A DNA stretch of 64,000 nt from JAKGBX01 sp965366835 (lineage in GTDB: Bacteria > Pseudomonadota > Alphaproteobacteria > Rhodobacterales > Rhodobacteraceae). The position numbers were made by a program, and so were the translations under genes. Below, in pieces: positions 34,173-43,312 of the stretch (position 1 is its first letter; every line of letters starts with the position of its first letter). Under the pieces are notes generated by a model. The model was not told the origin of the DNA, searched no databases, and saw nothing but the letters and a program-made list of their open reading frames with translations. The stretch lies in NCBI GenBank assembly GCA_965366835.1, contig CBDUGF010000002.1, positions 8,157 to 72,156 of the forward strand. Direction: 5' to 3'.

Positions 34173-35020
34173 GCCGCGCCCGCAGCCTCCGCCACCTGCC
34201 GTTGCCGCCCCAGCCCTTCGACTTCCAGCTCCATCACATCGCCGGGCTTGAGGAAGCGCGGCGGTTTCATTCCCATGCCCACGCCCTCGGGCGTGCCGGT
34301 GGCGATCACATCGCCGGGCCTCAGCTCCATGAACTGGCTCATATGCGAGATGATCTCGGCCACGCCGAAGATCATGTCCGCCGTGCTCGAGCTTTGCATC
34401 ACCTCGCCGTTGAGCGTCAGCGACAGGCGCAGTGCCTGCGGATCCGGCACTTCATCGGGCGTGACCAGCCACGGCCCGACCGGGCCGAAGCTCGGCGCCG
34501 ACTTGCCCTTGATCCACTGGCCGCCGCGCTCGATCTGAAAGCTGCGCTCGGAGACGTCGTTGATCACGCAATAGCCCGCCACATGCCCCAGCGCCTCGGC
34601 CTCGCTGACGTATAGCGCGGGTTTGCCGATCACCACGCCGAGCTCGGCTTCCCAATCGCCCTTCTGCGCGCCTCGCGGGATGATCACCGGGTCATACGGC
34701 CCGCTCAGCGCCGAGCTGGCCTTGGAGAAGATGATCGGCTCGGTCGGCTTCGCCATGCCCGCTTCCTCGGCGTGTTTGGCATAGTTGAGCCCGATGCAGA
34801 AGAAATTCGGCACCCATGCCAGCGGCGAGCCGATCCGCCCCGGCTGCTCGACCAGCGGCAGGCTCTCCGGGTCGATCTTGCGGATGGCCTCCAGCGCCTC
34901 GAGCGCCACCCCCGCCCCGGCAAATTCCGCCGCATGGCCGCTGAGATCGCGCACCCGTCCGGCGCTGTCCAGCAGCCCCGGCCTTTCCTGTCCCCTGGCT
35001 CCGAATCGCAGCAGTTTCAT
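34169..35020 (-). CDS. Fumarylacetoacetate hydrolase-family protein
   Basis: A 283-residue FAH-fold protein with an N-terminal subdomain (1-65) and the FAH catalytic core: FFCIGLNYAKHAEEAG, WEAELGVVIGKPA (metal Glu pair), YCVINDVSERSFQ and PGDVIATGTPEGVG. Members hydrolyse or decarboxylate 2-oxo-acids or lyse ureidoglycolate and 2-keto-3-deoxy sugar acids; the exact substrate cannot be read here. It is translationally coupled to the Hyi-like gene, supporting sugar-acid catabolism. Confidence 0.82.
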   Translation of the reverse strand: MKLLRFGARGQERPGLLDSAGRVRDLSGHAAEFAGAGVALEALEAIRKIDPESLPLVEQPGRIGSPLAWVPNFFCIGLNYAKHAEEAGMAKPTEPIIFSKASSALSGPYDPVIIPRGAQKGDWEAELGVVIGKPALYVSEAEALGHVAGYCVINDVSERSFQIERGGQWIKGKSAPSFGPVGPWLVTPDEVPDPQALRLSLTLNGEVMQSSSTADMIFGVAEIISHMSQFMELRPGDVIATGTPEGVGMGMKPPRFLKPGDVMELEVEGLGRQRQVAEAAGAA

Positions 35021-35094
35021 CGGGTCTCACCCTTTTTGCTTTTCCGTTGCGCCCAGCATAGGCGCGCGGCGCTTTGCTTCAAGCCGATAGAAAT

Positions 35095-35140
35095 GGGGGC
35101 TCTGCCCCCAAACCCCCGGAGTATTTCTGGAAAGATGAAG
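35095..35140. repeat. Dispersed GC-rich repeat, copy 1
   Basis: A GGGGGC-TCT-GCCCCC stem followed by an AACCCCCGGAGTATTTCTGG-type tail and AAGATGAAG. The same unit recurs at 50383-50429 and, inverted, at 63003-63032. It resembles short palindromic repeats found between genes in many Rhodobacterales. The rest of the 35021-35303 gap shows no gene. Confidence 0.6.
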
Positions 35141-35303
35141 GGCGCGCGCGGCGCATTAAGTCAATCGGGCGTTAACCCATCCGGTTTCAGACGGCAGCCG
35201 GATGTCAGCCGGGCGGCAGCCGGGAGTCACCCCCTCTTTTGCGGCCTCATCACGGCGTTAACCTTTCGGTGCGGTGGGGTGGCCGGATTTCAAAACCGCT
35301 ATG

Positions 35304-36041
35304 CTAACCTCTTCCAATAAAAGGCATATTCGTCGCCATCACGGTCATGAACTGGACATTGGCATCCAGTGGCAGCTCTGCCATATGCAGCACCGACGAC
35401 GCCACATGGCGCACATCCATCACCGCCTCCGCCCGGATTTCTCCATCGGCCTGGGGCACTCCCTGGGCCATTTTCGCGGCCATGTCGGTGAGCGCGTTGC
35501 CGATGTCGATCTGGCCGCAGGCGATGCTGTATGGCCGCCCGTCGAGCGAGATCGACTTGGTCAGCCCGGTGATCGCGTGTTTCGAGGCGGTATAGGCCGC
35601 CGACCCCCAGCGCGGCACATGCGCCGAGACCGAACCGTTGTTGATGATCCGCCCGCCCTGCGGCACCTGCGCGCGCATGATCCGGAATGCCGCGCGGGCG
35701 CAGATGAACGATCCGGTGAGGTTCACGTCGATCACCTCGCGCCAGGCCTCCACCTCGATCTCGTCGACCGTTTTCGAAAGCAGCGACAGCCCGGCATTGT
35801 TGAAAACCGCGTCGAGGCGCCCCCAGTTTTTTGCTGCCTTGTCTAATGCTTGACCTACGGCTTCGGCGTCACGCACGTCGCAGGGCATGATCCGCGCCTT
35901 GGCATGTCCGGCGCCGGCCTCTTCCAGCGTGTCCGCGTTGCGCCCCATCAGGCCGACGTCCCATCCGGCTTGCAAGAACGCTTCGGAACATGCCTTGCCG
36001 ATGCCCCGCCCCGCGCCCGTGATGATGATCGACTTACCCAT
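35304..36041 (-). CDS. Short-chain dehydrogenase/reductase
   Basis: A 245-residue classical SDR. NAD(P)-binding TGAGRGIG is at the N-terminus, NNAG in the middle (FNNAGLSLL), and the catalytic Ser/Tyr/Lys are visible as INNGSVSAH and AYTASKHA. Substrate is not readable. It is 284 bases from the FAH-family gene, with a repeat in between, so operon membership is uncertain. It is divergent from the erythronate dehydrogenase-like gene. Confidence 0.85.
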   Translation of the reverse strand: MGKSIIITGAGRGIGKACSEAFLQAGWDVGLMGRNADTLEEAGAGHAKARIMPCDVRDAEAVGQALDKAAKNWGRLDAVFNNAGLSLLSKTVDEIEVEAWREVIDVNLTGSFICARAAFRIMRAQVPQGGRIINNGSVSAHVPRWGSAAYTASKHAITGLTKSISLDGRPYSIACGQIDIGNALTDMAAKMAQGVPQADGEIRAEAVMDVRHVASSVLHMAELPLDANVQFMTVMATNMPFIGRG

Positions 36042-36160
36042 GCCATTCTCCCGTTTCAGCCCTCGGCCCCACCTTCGCGCCCCCGAGTTCGCGACACAAG
36101 CCCAACGCGCTTGCCAGAGGCGTTTGGCAATGAAAGGCTGACGCGAAAGCGGAGGTGGAC

Positions 36161-37123
36161 ATGAACATTCTGATCATCGGCGGCGGCGGCCTTGTCGGAC
36201 ATAAGCTGGGTCAAGCGCTTGCCCGGCGCGGCCCTCTGCGAGGGCGCGAGATCGAGTCGATCAAGCGGGCCGATCTGGCCGAAGTCCCGCCATTTCCCGA
36301 CGCCAACGTGACCTCCAGAAACTGCGACATCACCGATCCCGCCTCACTCGCGGCGTGCATCGACAGCGAGACCGACGTGATCTATCTGCTTGCCGCCGCG
36401 CTGTCGGCGCATTGCGAGGCCGAGTTCGAAACCGGCATGAAAATCAACATGCTGGGCGTTCTCAACGTGCTCGAACGCTGCCGCACCCTGGGCACGAGTC
36501 CGATCCTGATCTTCTCCTCCTCGATCGCAGCCTTCGGCGGCGAGGTGCCCGATCCAATCACCGATGCCAGCTTTCTCAACCCGCAGACTTCCTATGGCAC
36601 CCAGAAGGCCATCGGCGAGCTTCTGGTCAATGATTATTCGCGCCGCGGTTTCATCGACGGGCGCGCCTTGCGCCTGCCGACAATCTCGGTCCGCCCGGGC
36701 AAGCCCAACCTCGCGGCTTCCGCCTTCATGTCGTCGATCATCCGCGAACCCCTCGCCGGGCTGGCCGCCAACTGCCCGGTCGGCAAGGACTTCCCGCATT
36801 ACTACCTGTCGCCGCGCAAATGCGTTGAAAACCTGGTCAAAGCCGCCGAAATCCCCGCCGCCGATCTGGGCCAGAACCGCGCCATGATCATGCCGGGGCG
36901 TCGGTCGACAATCGCCGAGATGATCGCCGCGCTCACTGCAGTGGCCGGGCCGGAACCTGCGAAACTGATCCAGTGGAAGCCACAACCCGAGATTGAAAAA
37001 ATCGTCACCGGATGGCGCTATGATTTTCGCCCCGAAAAGGCGCAGCGCCTCGGGCTCGAGGCCGATGCCAGCTTCGAGGACAACATTCGCCATTACATCG
37101 AAGACGACATGCCAAAAGCCTGA
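36161..37123 (+). CDS. denD: NAD-dependent epimerase/dehydratase family, D-erythronate dehydrogenase-like
   Basis: A 320-residue extended SDR with GGGGLVG at the N-terminus and catalytic Ser/Tyr-Lys elements (FSSSIAAFGG and SYGTQKAIGE). The segment RLPTISVRPGKPNLAASAF is characteristic of D-erythronate dehydrogenases (DenD), which oxidise D-erythronate to 2-oxo-tetronate. ATG 36161 is chosen because GGAGG lies six bases upstream; a GTG two codons earlier is less likely. The Hyi/OtnI-like isomerase gene lies 2 kb away, but no OtnK kinase or OtnC aldolase is seen. Confidence 0.75.
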   Translation: MNILIIGGGGLVGHKLGQALARRGPLRGREIESIKRADLAEVPPFPDANVTSRNCDITDPASLAACIDSETDVIYLLAAALSAHCEAEFETGMKINMLGVLNVLERCRTLGTSPILIFSSSIAAFGGEVPDPITDASFLNPQTSYGTQKAIGELLVNDYSRRGFIDGRALRLPTISVRPGKPNLAASAFMSSIIREPLAGLAANCPVGKDFPHYYLSPRKCVENLVKAAEIPAADLGQNRAMIMPGRRSTIAEMIAALTAVAGPEPAKLIQWKPQPEIEKIVTGWRYDFRPEKAQRLGLEADASFEDNIRHYIEDDMPKA

Positions 37124-37126
37124 GGG

Positions 37127-38023
37127 TCACGCGGTCGCTCGGTTCACCAGCCAGACCCCGATCACCGAGATCACAAAGCCCGCAAAGCCCAGCGGCGCCA
37201 GCGTCTCACCCAACAACACCCAGGCGATGAACAGCGCCGCCGGCGGCACCAGATAGAGCAGTGCCGATATTCGGGTCGCATTGCCGCGTTGCACCAGGCC
37301 GACGAAAAGCGTCACGGAAATCAGCGAGTTGCCGATCACCAGATAAGCCATCGCGATGAACAGTTCGGGCTGCCAATCAATCACCTGGCTTTCGAAGACC
37401 AGTGCCACGGGCAGAAGCGTGGCAAAGCCCACGACATATTGCACCAGGCTGCCGACCAGCGGATGGGTGCGAAAGCCGTGGCGCTTTTCAAACAGAGTGG
37501 CTGCCGTGATCCCGAACAGCGCCCCGGCGGCCAGCATCAGGCCCAAAGCCGGGCTCGGCCCGAGTGTCTTGCCGGACACGATCAGCAGCACGACCCCGCC
37601 GAAGCCCAGCACAAGCCCGAGCCACAGCCTGGCACCGCGCGCCGCCGCTCCCGGCCACAGCCACAGCCCCGCTCCGGCCACCAGAAGCGGCTGCAGCGCC
37701 ATGAAGATTGCCAGCGTTCCAGCGTTGACCCGGGCCTTGAACGCCAGGTAGCTCAGCCCGAAATAGACACTCTGGATCAGGAACCCCGTGAGCGCCAGCG
37801 CGCCCCAGTGGCGGGCGCCAGTCGGCCAGCGCACCCGCATCACGCTCAGCATCGCGCCGAGGATGATCGCGGCCAGCCCAAAGCGCACCACCAGCATGGT
37901 GATCGGCTCGATGAACGGCAGGCCCAGCTTGGCAAAGCTGTATCCGCCGGCCCAGAGCAGTACGAACAGCCAAGGCGCGGCCTTCCAGATCGCGGCTTCG
38001 GCCGCCTGCGCGCGGTCGCTCAT
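37127..38023 (-). CDS. EamA/DMT-family permease
   Basis: A 298-residue membrane protein of about ten helices with the two-fold EamA repeat (WLFVLLWAGGYSFAKLGLPFIEPI in the first half; SALLYLVPPAALFIAWVLLGE in the second). These permeases export metabolites such as amino acids. It starts four bases after the ectoine hydrolase-like gene stop, so the pair is probably co-transcribed. Substrate is unknown. Confidence 0.85.
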   Translation of the reverse strand: MSDRAQAAEAAIWKAAPWLFVLLWAGGYSFAKLGLPFIEPITMLVVRFGLAAIILGAMLSVMRVRWPTGARHWGALALTGFLIQSVYFGLSYLAFKARVNAGTLAIFMALQPLLVAGAGLWLWPGAAARGARLWLGLVLGFGGVVLLIVSGKTLGPSPALGLMLAAGALFGITAATLFEKRHGFRTHPLVGSLVQYVVGFATLLPVALVFESQVIDWQPELFIAMAYLVIGNSLISVTLFVGLVQRGNATRISALLYLVPPAALFIAWVLLGETLAPLGFAGFVISVIGVWLVNRATA

Positions 38024-38026
38024 CGT

Positions 38027-39211
38027 TTACGCCTTCACGAAGAGTTTGCGCTCGATATTACAGAAGGTTTCAGCCGGACCAGACTCGCGGATCAGGATGC
38101 TCTCGGTGGTCTCCAGCCCCCAGTTATCGGCCCACAGCCCGGGCATGAAATGAAAGCTCATGCCGGGTTCCAGCACCGTCTCGTCACTGGCGCGCAACGA
38201 TACCGTGCGCTCGCCCCAATCGGGCGGATAGGAAAGGCCCACAGGGTAGCCGCAGCGCGCCCCGCGCTCGATCCCGGCACGCTCCAGAACCGCGCCCAGC
38301 GCATTGGCAATGTCGCAGGCCCGGTTGCCCGCCCGCGCTGCCTCCAGCCCGGCTTCCAGCCCTTCGCTCAACGCCTTGGAGGCGTCGAGAATGTCCTGCG
38401 GCGGCTGGCCCAGATAGACGGTGCGGCAGAGCGGCGTGTGATAGCGGCGATAGCAGCCGGCGAGCTCGAAAAACGTGGCCTCGCCTCTGCGCATCTCGGC
38501 GCCGTCCCATGTCAGATGCGGCGCCGAGGCATCCGCGCCGGAGGGCGTGAGCGGCACGATCGCGGTGTAATCGCCCCAATCCTCGCCCACGCCATAAGCC
38601 CCGGCGCGCAGGATATCGCCGACCAGTTCGTTCTTGCGCTTGCCCGGCTCGGCCAGCTCGATGGCAGTGGTCACCACCTTCTCGGCAATCCGCGCCGCCT
38701 TGCGCATGAAGCCCAGCTCTTCGTGCGATTTCACCGTGCGTTGCCAGTTGACCAGCGCCGTGGCATCGACGATCCGCGCGTTCGGCAGGCCCTCGAGCAG
38801 CGTCAGATGCGCTTTGGCAGAATAGTAGTAATTCTCCAGCTCGACCCCGATTCGCGCCCTCTCGAATCCCATCTCCCGCACCAGCTCGGCGAGATGCTGC
38901 ATCGGGTGATGCGTGGTCGATTGCACATATTGGTCGCCATAGGGCCGGATCGCGTCCTCCCCGGTCCAGACCGTGCGGCGAGCGCCATTGGCATCCATGT
39001 TGCGCCCCCACCAGACCGGGTCGCCGTCATGGCCCAGGATCACGCCCTGATGCACATAAAACGACCAGCCGTCATAGCCGGTGAGCCAGGCCATGTTCGA
39101 CGGATCGGTGACGAACAAGAGCTCGATCCCGGCCGCCTCCATCGCCGCGCGGGTCTTGGCGATGCGGCGGGCATATTCCTCGGCGCTGAAGGCTGCGTTT
39201 TCGATCGGCAT
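38027..39211 (-). CDS. M24-family hydrolase, probable ectoine hydrolase (DoeA/EutD-like)
   Basis: A 394-residue pita-bread-fold protein with an N-terminal creatinase-like domain and a C-terminal M24 domain. The opening segment, with EEYARRIAKTRAAMEAAGIE and SNMAWLTGYDGWSFYVHQ, matches what I recall of ectoine hydrolases. In the catalytic half, the usual Asp metal ligands of aminopeptidases are not obvious (ELAGCYRRYHTPLCRTVYLG), as in non-metal creatinase-type members. DoeA/EutD opens ectoine to N-acetyl-diaminobutyrate. The eut/doe partners are not adjacent, though an ectC gene and a cyclodeaminase-family gene lie 24 kb away. Confidence 0.65.
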   Translation of the reverse strand: MPIENAAFSAEEYARRIAKTRAAMEAAGIELLFVTDPSNMAWLTGYDGWSFYVHQGVILGHDGDPVWWGRNMDANGARRTVWTGEDAIRPYGDQYVQSTTHHPMQHLAELVREMGFERARIGVELENYYYSAKAHLTLLEGLPNARIVDATALVNWQRTVKSHEELGFMRKAARIAEKVVTTAIELAEPGKRKNELVGDILRAGAYGVGEDWGDYTAIVPLTPSGADASAPHLTWDGAEMRRGEATFFELAGCYRRYHTPLCRTVYLGQPPQDILDASKALSEGLEAGLEAARAGNRACDIANALGAVLERAGIERGARCGYPVGLSYPPDWGERTVSLRASDETVLEPGMSFHFMPGLWADNWGLETTESILIRESGPAETFCNIERKLFVKA

Positions 39212-39276
39212 CGGCGGCTTCCCCCTGTTTGATCCTCATCAACGGGGAAGCGCGCGGGGCGGTCAATGAAAAAGCG

Positions 39277-40227
39277 TCAGTCTGCGCCCAGACACGCGGC
39301 CATTTCCGCCGCCAGCGCCTCGATCAGCGCCGGATAGAGCCCGGCACCCTGGGGCAGCCCAATCCCCAGCGGGTCGAGCATCGCCATGCGCGTCTCGCTG
39401 GCCTCGAACACGGTGTGCACGAGGCCGGAGTTGAACTGCGGTTCGGTGAAGACACAGACCACCTGCGCCGCCGCGACCGCGGCGCGGATCTCCGCGATCC
39501 GCCTCGGCCCCGGCTTGCTCGCATCGCTCAGCGATATGGCGCCGACGCTGTGCAGCCCGAAACGGCGTTCGAAATACTGGTAGGCGTCGTGAAAGACGAC
39601 AAACCTGGCCTCGCGGACCGGCGCGAGTAGCGTTTCCGCTGTCGCTACGGCAGCGTCGATCTCCGCTATCCCCTCGGTCGCATTGCGCCGGTAGGTGTCG
39701 GCGTTGTCGGGATCGAGCGCGGCCAGCCGTTCGGCCATCGCGCCAAGCCACAGCTTGCCATTATGCGGATCGAGCCAGCCATGCGGATCGCGCCCGTCAT
39801 GATCGTGACCGTCATCATGATCCTCGGCCAAGTCCTCTGATTCGCCGGAATCATGACCATCCGGCGACGCGTCAAACACCGCACGGTGGCGAAAGCCATA
39901 TGAAATCACACCGGGGATAGACTGCAACTCGACCCGCATTGCATCCTCCGCAAGCGGGTCCATTGCCCTTTCGAGCCAGGGCGTCAGCTCGGAAGAGACG
40001 AAAAACACGATATCGGCCCGTTGCAGCGCCGCCGCCTCCGAGGGTCTGAGCGCATAGCCATGCGGCGAGGCGCCGGGGCGGATAACCAGATCGGGCGTGC
40101 CGAGCCCCGCCATCACCCGAGCCGCCAGCCCATGCACCGGCGGAATATCGGTGGCGACGTCTGGCACCTGCGCGGCAGCCAAAGCCGCCTGAAGCGCAAG
40201 AACCATTGTCATCAGAACCGTCCGCAT
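39277..40227 (-). CDS. znuA: Zinc ABC transporter substrate-binding protein ZnuA
   Basis: A 316-residue periplasmic binding protein with a signal (1-19), the His-rich loop typical of ZnuA (SPDGHDSGESEDLAEDHDDG, then HDHDGRDPHGWLDP) and the conserved GASPHGYALRPS. It binds Zn2+ and delivers it to ZnuBC. It is divergent from zur-znuC-znuB across two Zur-like boxes, one of which overlaps its promoter or ribosome-site region. An AGGAG site lies upstream of ATG 40227. Confidence 0.93.
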   Translation of the reverse strand: MRTVLMTMVLALQAALAAAQVPDVATDIPPVHGLAARVMAGLGTPDLVIRPGASPHGYALRPSEAAALQRADIVFFVSSELTPWLERAMDPLAEDAMRVELQSIPGVISYGFRHRAVFDASPDGHDSGESEDLAEDHDDGHDHDGRDPHGWLDPHNGKLWLGAMAERLAALDPDNADTYRRNATEGIAEIDAAVATAETLLAPVREARFVVFHDAYQYFERRFGLHSVGAISLSDASKPGPRRIAEIRAAVAAAQVVCVFTEPQFNSGLVHTVFEASETRMAMLDPLGIGLPQGAGLYPALIEALAAEMAACLGAD

Positions 40228-40236
40228 CTCAACTCC

Positions 40237-40287
40237 TGTTATGATATAACAATTAGCGGCTTGATAGATGTGATGCTATAACATATC
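40237..40287. promoter_or_regulatory. Two Zur-box-like palindromes between znuA and zur
   Basis: Box 1 is the perfect palindrome TGTTAT-GAT-ATAACA at 40237-40251. Box 2 at 40272-40287 reads, on the minus strand, GATATGTTATAGCATC, close to the alphaproteobacterial Zur consensus. One box serves each divergent gene set. Confidence 0.8.
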
Positions 40288-40312
40288 AAGCGGCAATTCT
40301 GAGGGGCGCGTG

Positions 40313-40798
40313 ATGGGCATCAGTACCAAAGGCTTCGAATCCCACGACCATACCGACTGCATCGACCAGGGCGTCGAGGCGGCAGCCTCCTATTGCGCCC
40401 GCAAGGAGTTGAAATTCACCCCCCAGCGCCGCCGCGTTCTCGAGATCCTGCTGGAAGAACACCGCGCGCTCGGCGCCTACGAGATCCTCGACCGCCTGCG
40501 CGCAGAAGGGCTGGGCACCCAGCCGCCAATCGCCTACCGGGCGCTGGATTTCCTTGTCAGCCATGGGTTTGCCCACAAGATCGAGCGTTTGAATGCCTTC
40601 ATCGCCTGCACCCATATCGGGCAAAACCACGCGCCCGCCTTCCTGATCTGCCGGATCTGCTCGGCGGTGGCCGAATCCTACGTCGATCCGCTCAGCGGCG
40701 ATCTGGGCCATGCCGCAAAGGCCGCGGGTTTCACGATCGAACGCGCCGTGATCGAAGCCGAAGGGCTCTGCCCGCAATGCCGCGAGGGCGCTCAATGA
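40313..40798 (+). CDS. zur: Zinc uptake regulator Zur (Fur family)
   Basis: A 161-residue Fur-family repressor with the winged-helix domain (FTPQRRRVLEILLEEHRALGAYEILDRL), the DNA-recognition segment PIAYRALDFLVSHGFAHKIE, and structural zinc cysteines (CRIC and CPQC). It represses zinc uptake when Zn2+ is sufficient. ATG 40313 is used; a GTG at 40310 is an alternative. The stop overlaps znuC (ATGA), so zur, znuC and znuB are one operon. Confidence 0.92.
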   Translation: MGISTKGFESHDHTDCIDQGVEAAASYCARKELKFTPQRRRVLEILLEEHRALGAYEILDRLRAEGLGTQPPIAYRALDFLVSHGFAHKIERLNAFIACTHIGQNHAPAFLICRICSAVAESYVDPLSGDLGHAAKAAGFTIERAVIEAEGLCPQCREGAQ

Positions 40799-41574
40799 GC
40801 CTTGTGTCACTGTCCCGGGTCGATGTTTCGCTCGGTGGTCAGACAGTGCTGAACAGCGTTGATCTGGCGCTCGAACCGGGCGAGATCGTCACCATCGTCG
40901 GCCCCAACGGATCCGGCAAATCCACGCTCCTGCGGGTCCTGATCGGCGCGGTCGCACCCACAGCCGGGCAGATCGCCCGCGCCCCGGGCCTGCGCATCGG
41001 CTACGTGCCGCAGAAACTCCACATCGACCCGACGCTGCCGATCACCGTGCGCCGCTTTCTCAGCCTGCCGAAACCGGTCGGCGATGCCGAGGCCGCAGCC
41101 GCATTGGAGCGCGCCGGGGCCGGTGCGCTCACCGCGCGGCAAATGGCCGGTCTCTCCGGCGGCCAGTTTCAGCGTGTTCTGCTGGCGCGCGCGCTGCTGT
41201 GCGACCCCCAGTTGCTGATTCTCGACGAAGCAACCCAGGGCCTCGATCAGCCAGGTTCGGCGGCGTTCTACCGCACTATCGAAGAACTACGCCGCGAGCT
41301 CGGCTGCGCCGTGCTGATGGTCAGCCACGAGCTGCATGTCGTGATGGCCGCCTCCGACCGGGTGATCTGTCTCAACGGCCATGTCTGCTGCCACGGCGCG
41401 CCCGAACAGGTGGCCTCGGCGCCGGAATACCGCGCCCTGTTCGGCTCGGGCACCCATGGCGCGTTGGCACTATACCGGCATGAACACGACCACGCCCATG
41501 ATCACAGCCACGGCCCCGCACACCACCACGATCACAGCCACGAACATCCGCACGAAAACGAGCCCGCCGAATGA
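40795..41574 (+). CDS. znuC: Zinc ABC transporter ATPase ZnuC with long His-rich tail
   Basis: A 259-residue ATPase: Walker A GPNGSGKST, signature LSGGQFQRV, Walker B LLILDEATQG and switch SHELH. The last ~30 residues form a His/Asp-rich tail (HEHDHAHDHSHGP, then HHHDHSHEHPHE) that could sense or buffer zinc and tune transport, as seen in some ZnuC proteins. ATG 40795 overlaps the zur stop and its own stop overlaps znuB. Confidence 0.93.
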   Translation: MSLVSLSRVDVSLGGQTVLNSVDLALEPGEIVTIVGPNGSGKSTLLRVLIGAVAPTAGQIARAPGLRIGYVPQKLHIDPTLPITVRRFLSLPKPVGDAEAAAALERAGAGALTARQMAGLSGGQFQRVLLARALLCDPQLLILDEATQGLDQPGSAAFYRTIEELRRELGCAVLMVSHELHVVMAASDRVICLNGHVCCHGAPEQVASAPEYRALFGSGTHGALALYRHEHDHAHDHSHGPAHHHDHSHEHPHENEPAE

Positions 41575-42362
41575 GTTTCCTCGATGATTTCCTGATTCGC
41601 GCCGCACTCGCCGGTGTCGGCGTCGCGCTCGCCGCCGCTCCTTTGGGCGCCTTCGTGGTCTGGCGCCGCATGGCCTATTTCGGCGACGCCACGGCGCATG
41701 CGGCAATTCTGGGCGTGGCGCTCGCCCTGGCCTTCGATCTGCCGGTGTTCGCCGCCGTGCTGGCCGTGGCGCTGATCATGGCGCTCACGGTCTCGAGGTT
41801 ATCCGGGCGCGGCCATGCCATCGACACTCTGCTCGGTGTCATCGCCCATTCCGCACTGGCCTTCGGGCTGGTGGCGGTGGCCTTTCTGCAAGGTGTGCAG
41901 ATCGACCTCATGGCCTGGCTCTTTGGCGATATCCTGGCGGTGTCGCACACCGATCTGGCGGTGATCTGGGGCGGCGCCGCACTGGTTCTGGGTCTGCTGG
42001 CGTGGCGCTGGTCGGCCCTGCTTACCGCCACGCTGAACGCCGATCTCGCCTATGCCTCGGGGATCGACCCCAGGCGCGAAGAGCTGATCCTCACTCTGGC
42101 GCTGGCGCTGGTCGTCGCCGTCGCCATCAAGGTGGTGGGCGTTTTGCTGATTGGCGCGATGTTGATCGTTCCCGCCGCCGCTGCCCGCCCGCTGGCCGCC
42201 ACACCCGAACGCATGGCGCTCATTGCCGCTGTCCTTGCGATTGCCTCAGTCCTTGGCGGGCTACAGCTGGCCTACGCGTTCGATACCCCAGCCGGTCCCA
42301 CCATCGTCAGCCTTGCTGCCGGGCTGTTTCTGCTCACCAACCTCTGGCGCCGTCCCGCGTAG
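41571..42362 (+). CDS. znuB: Zinc ABC transporter permease ZnuB
   Basis: A 263-residue polytopic permease of the ABC-3 family with about eight helices; WRRMAYFGDATAHAAILGVALA carries the conserved Gly/His region, and KVVGVLLIGAMLIVPAAAAR is the characteristic segment near helix 6. It starts within the znuC stop (ATGA). Confidence 0.93.
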   Translation: MSFLDDFLIRAALAGVGVALAAAPLGAFVVWRRMAYFGDATAHAAILGVALALAFDLPVFAAVLAVALIMALTVSRLSGRGHAIDTLLGVIAHSALAFGLVAVAFLQGVQIDLMAWLFGDILAVSHTDLAVIWGGAALVLGLLAWRWSALLTATLNADLAYASGIDPRREELILTLALALVVAVAIKVVGVLLIGAMLIVPAAAARPLAATPERMALIAAVLAIASVLGGLQLAYAFDTPAGPTIVSLAAGLFLLTNLWRRPA

Positions 42363-42387
42363 GGCGGGTTCTCAACCCACCTTGCCG

Positions 42388-43260
42388 TCAGGCCAGCCCC
42401 AGAAGCCGCGCCGCGTTACCCTTGATGATCCCCTCGCGCAGCTCATCCTTGATCGCGATCTTCTCGAAATCGCTCAGCCAGCGCTCAGGCGTGATCATCG
42501 GCCAGTCCGAACCAAACAAAACCTTCTTCTTCAGGATCGAATTGCAGTATTTAACGAGAATCTCGGGGAAATACTTCGGCGACCATCCGCTAAGGTCGAT
42601 ATAGACATTCGGCTTGTGCTGGGCCACGGCCAGCGCCTCTTCCTGCCAGGGAAAGCTGGGATGGGCGAGGATGATCCTCATCTCCGGAAAATCCACCGCC
42701 ACATCATCCATGTACATCGGGTTCGAATATTTCAGCCGCATCCCGTTGCCGCCCGGCATGCCGCTGCCCACGCCGGTCTGCCCGGTGTGAAACAGCGCGA
42801 TACCGCCCTCCTCGGCAATCGCCTCGTACAGGCCATAGGCCATCCGGTCGTTGGCGTAAAAGCCCTGCATCGTGGGGTGAAACTTGAAGCCCTTGATGCC
42901 GAATTCGCGCATCAGCCGCTTCGCCTCGCGCACCCCCAGCTTGCCCTTGTGCGGGTCGATACTGGCAAAGGGAATGAGCACGTCGTCATTCTCGGCGGCC
43001 AGTTCGGCCACTTCTTCGTTCTTGTAGCGCCGATACCCTGTCTCGCGCTCGGCATCGACTGGAAAGATCACCGCCGCGATGTTCTGCTCGCGGTAATGCT
43101 GGGCGGTTTGCGGCACGGTGGGAGGATGCTTCCATGGCGCGCCGAAATAGCTCGCCATCGTCGCTTGCAGATCATCGTAGCCGTCATCGCTGTGGCAGCC
43201 GCACGGCTCCTCGGCATGGGTATGAATATCTATCGCGCGAACCTTGCTGATATCGACCAT
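42388..43260 (-). CDS. Amidohydrolase-2 family protein (ACMSD-like TIM barrel)
   Basis: A 290-residue protein with the metal motif DIHTHAEEP at the N-terminus, GFKFHPTMQGFY, RIILAHPSFPW and the final VLFGSDWPM, the ligand set of ACMSD/resorcylate decarboxylase-like amidohydrolases. The family performs non-oxidative decarboxylation or hydrolysis of aromatic and other acids. It lies 52 bases after the ligase gene on the same strand, so an aromatic acid step is likely. The exact reaction is unknown. Confidence 0.82.
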   Translation of the reverse strand: MVDISKVRAIDIHTHAEEPCGCHSDDGYDDLQATMASYFGAPWKHPPTVPQTAQHYREQNIAAVIFPVDAERETGYRRYKNEEVAELAAENDDVLIPFASIDPHKGKLGVREAKRLMREFGIKGFKFHPTMQGFYANDRMAYGLYEAIAEEGGIALFHTGQTGVGSGMPGGNGMRLKYSNPMYMDDVAVDFPEMRIILAHPSFPWQEEALAVAQHKPNVYIDLSGWSPKYFPEILVKYCNSILKKKVLFGSDWPMITPERWLSDFEKIAIKDELREGIIKGNAARLLGLA

Positions 43261-43312
43261 TGTCGTCTCCCTTGTTTTCCCAATCTGTCCCGGCCAACGG
43301 TCGGCATTTTCG

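Noticed and set aside
40313..40798. Zur as a ferric uptake regulator (Fur)
   Set aside because: It is in an operon with znuC and znuB and faces two Zur-type palindromes, so zinc control fits better.
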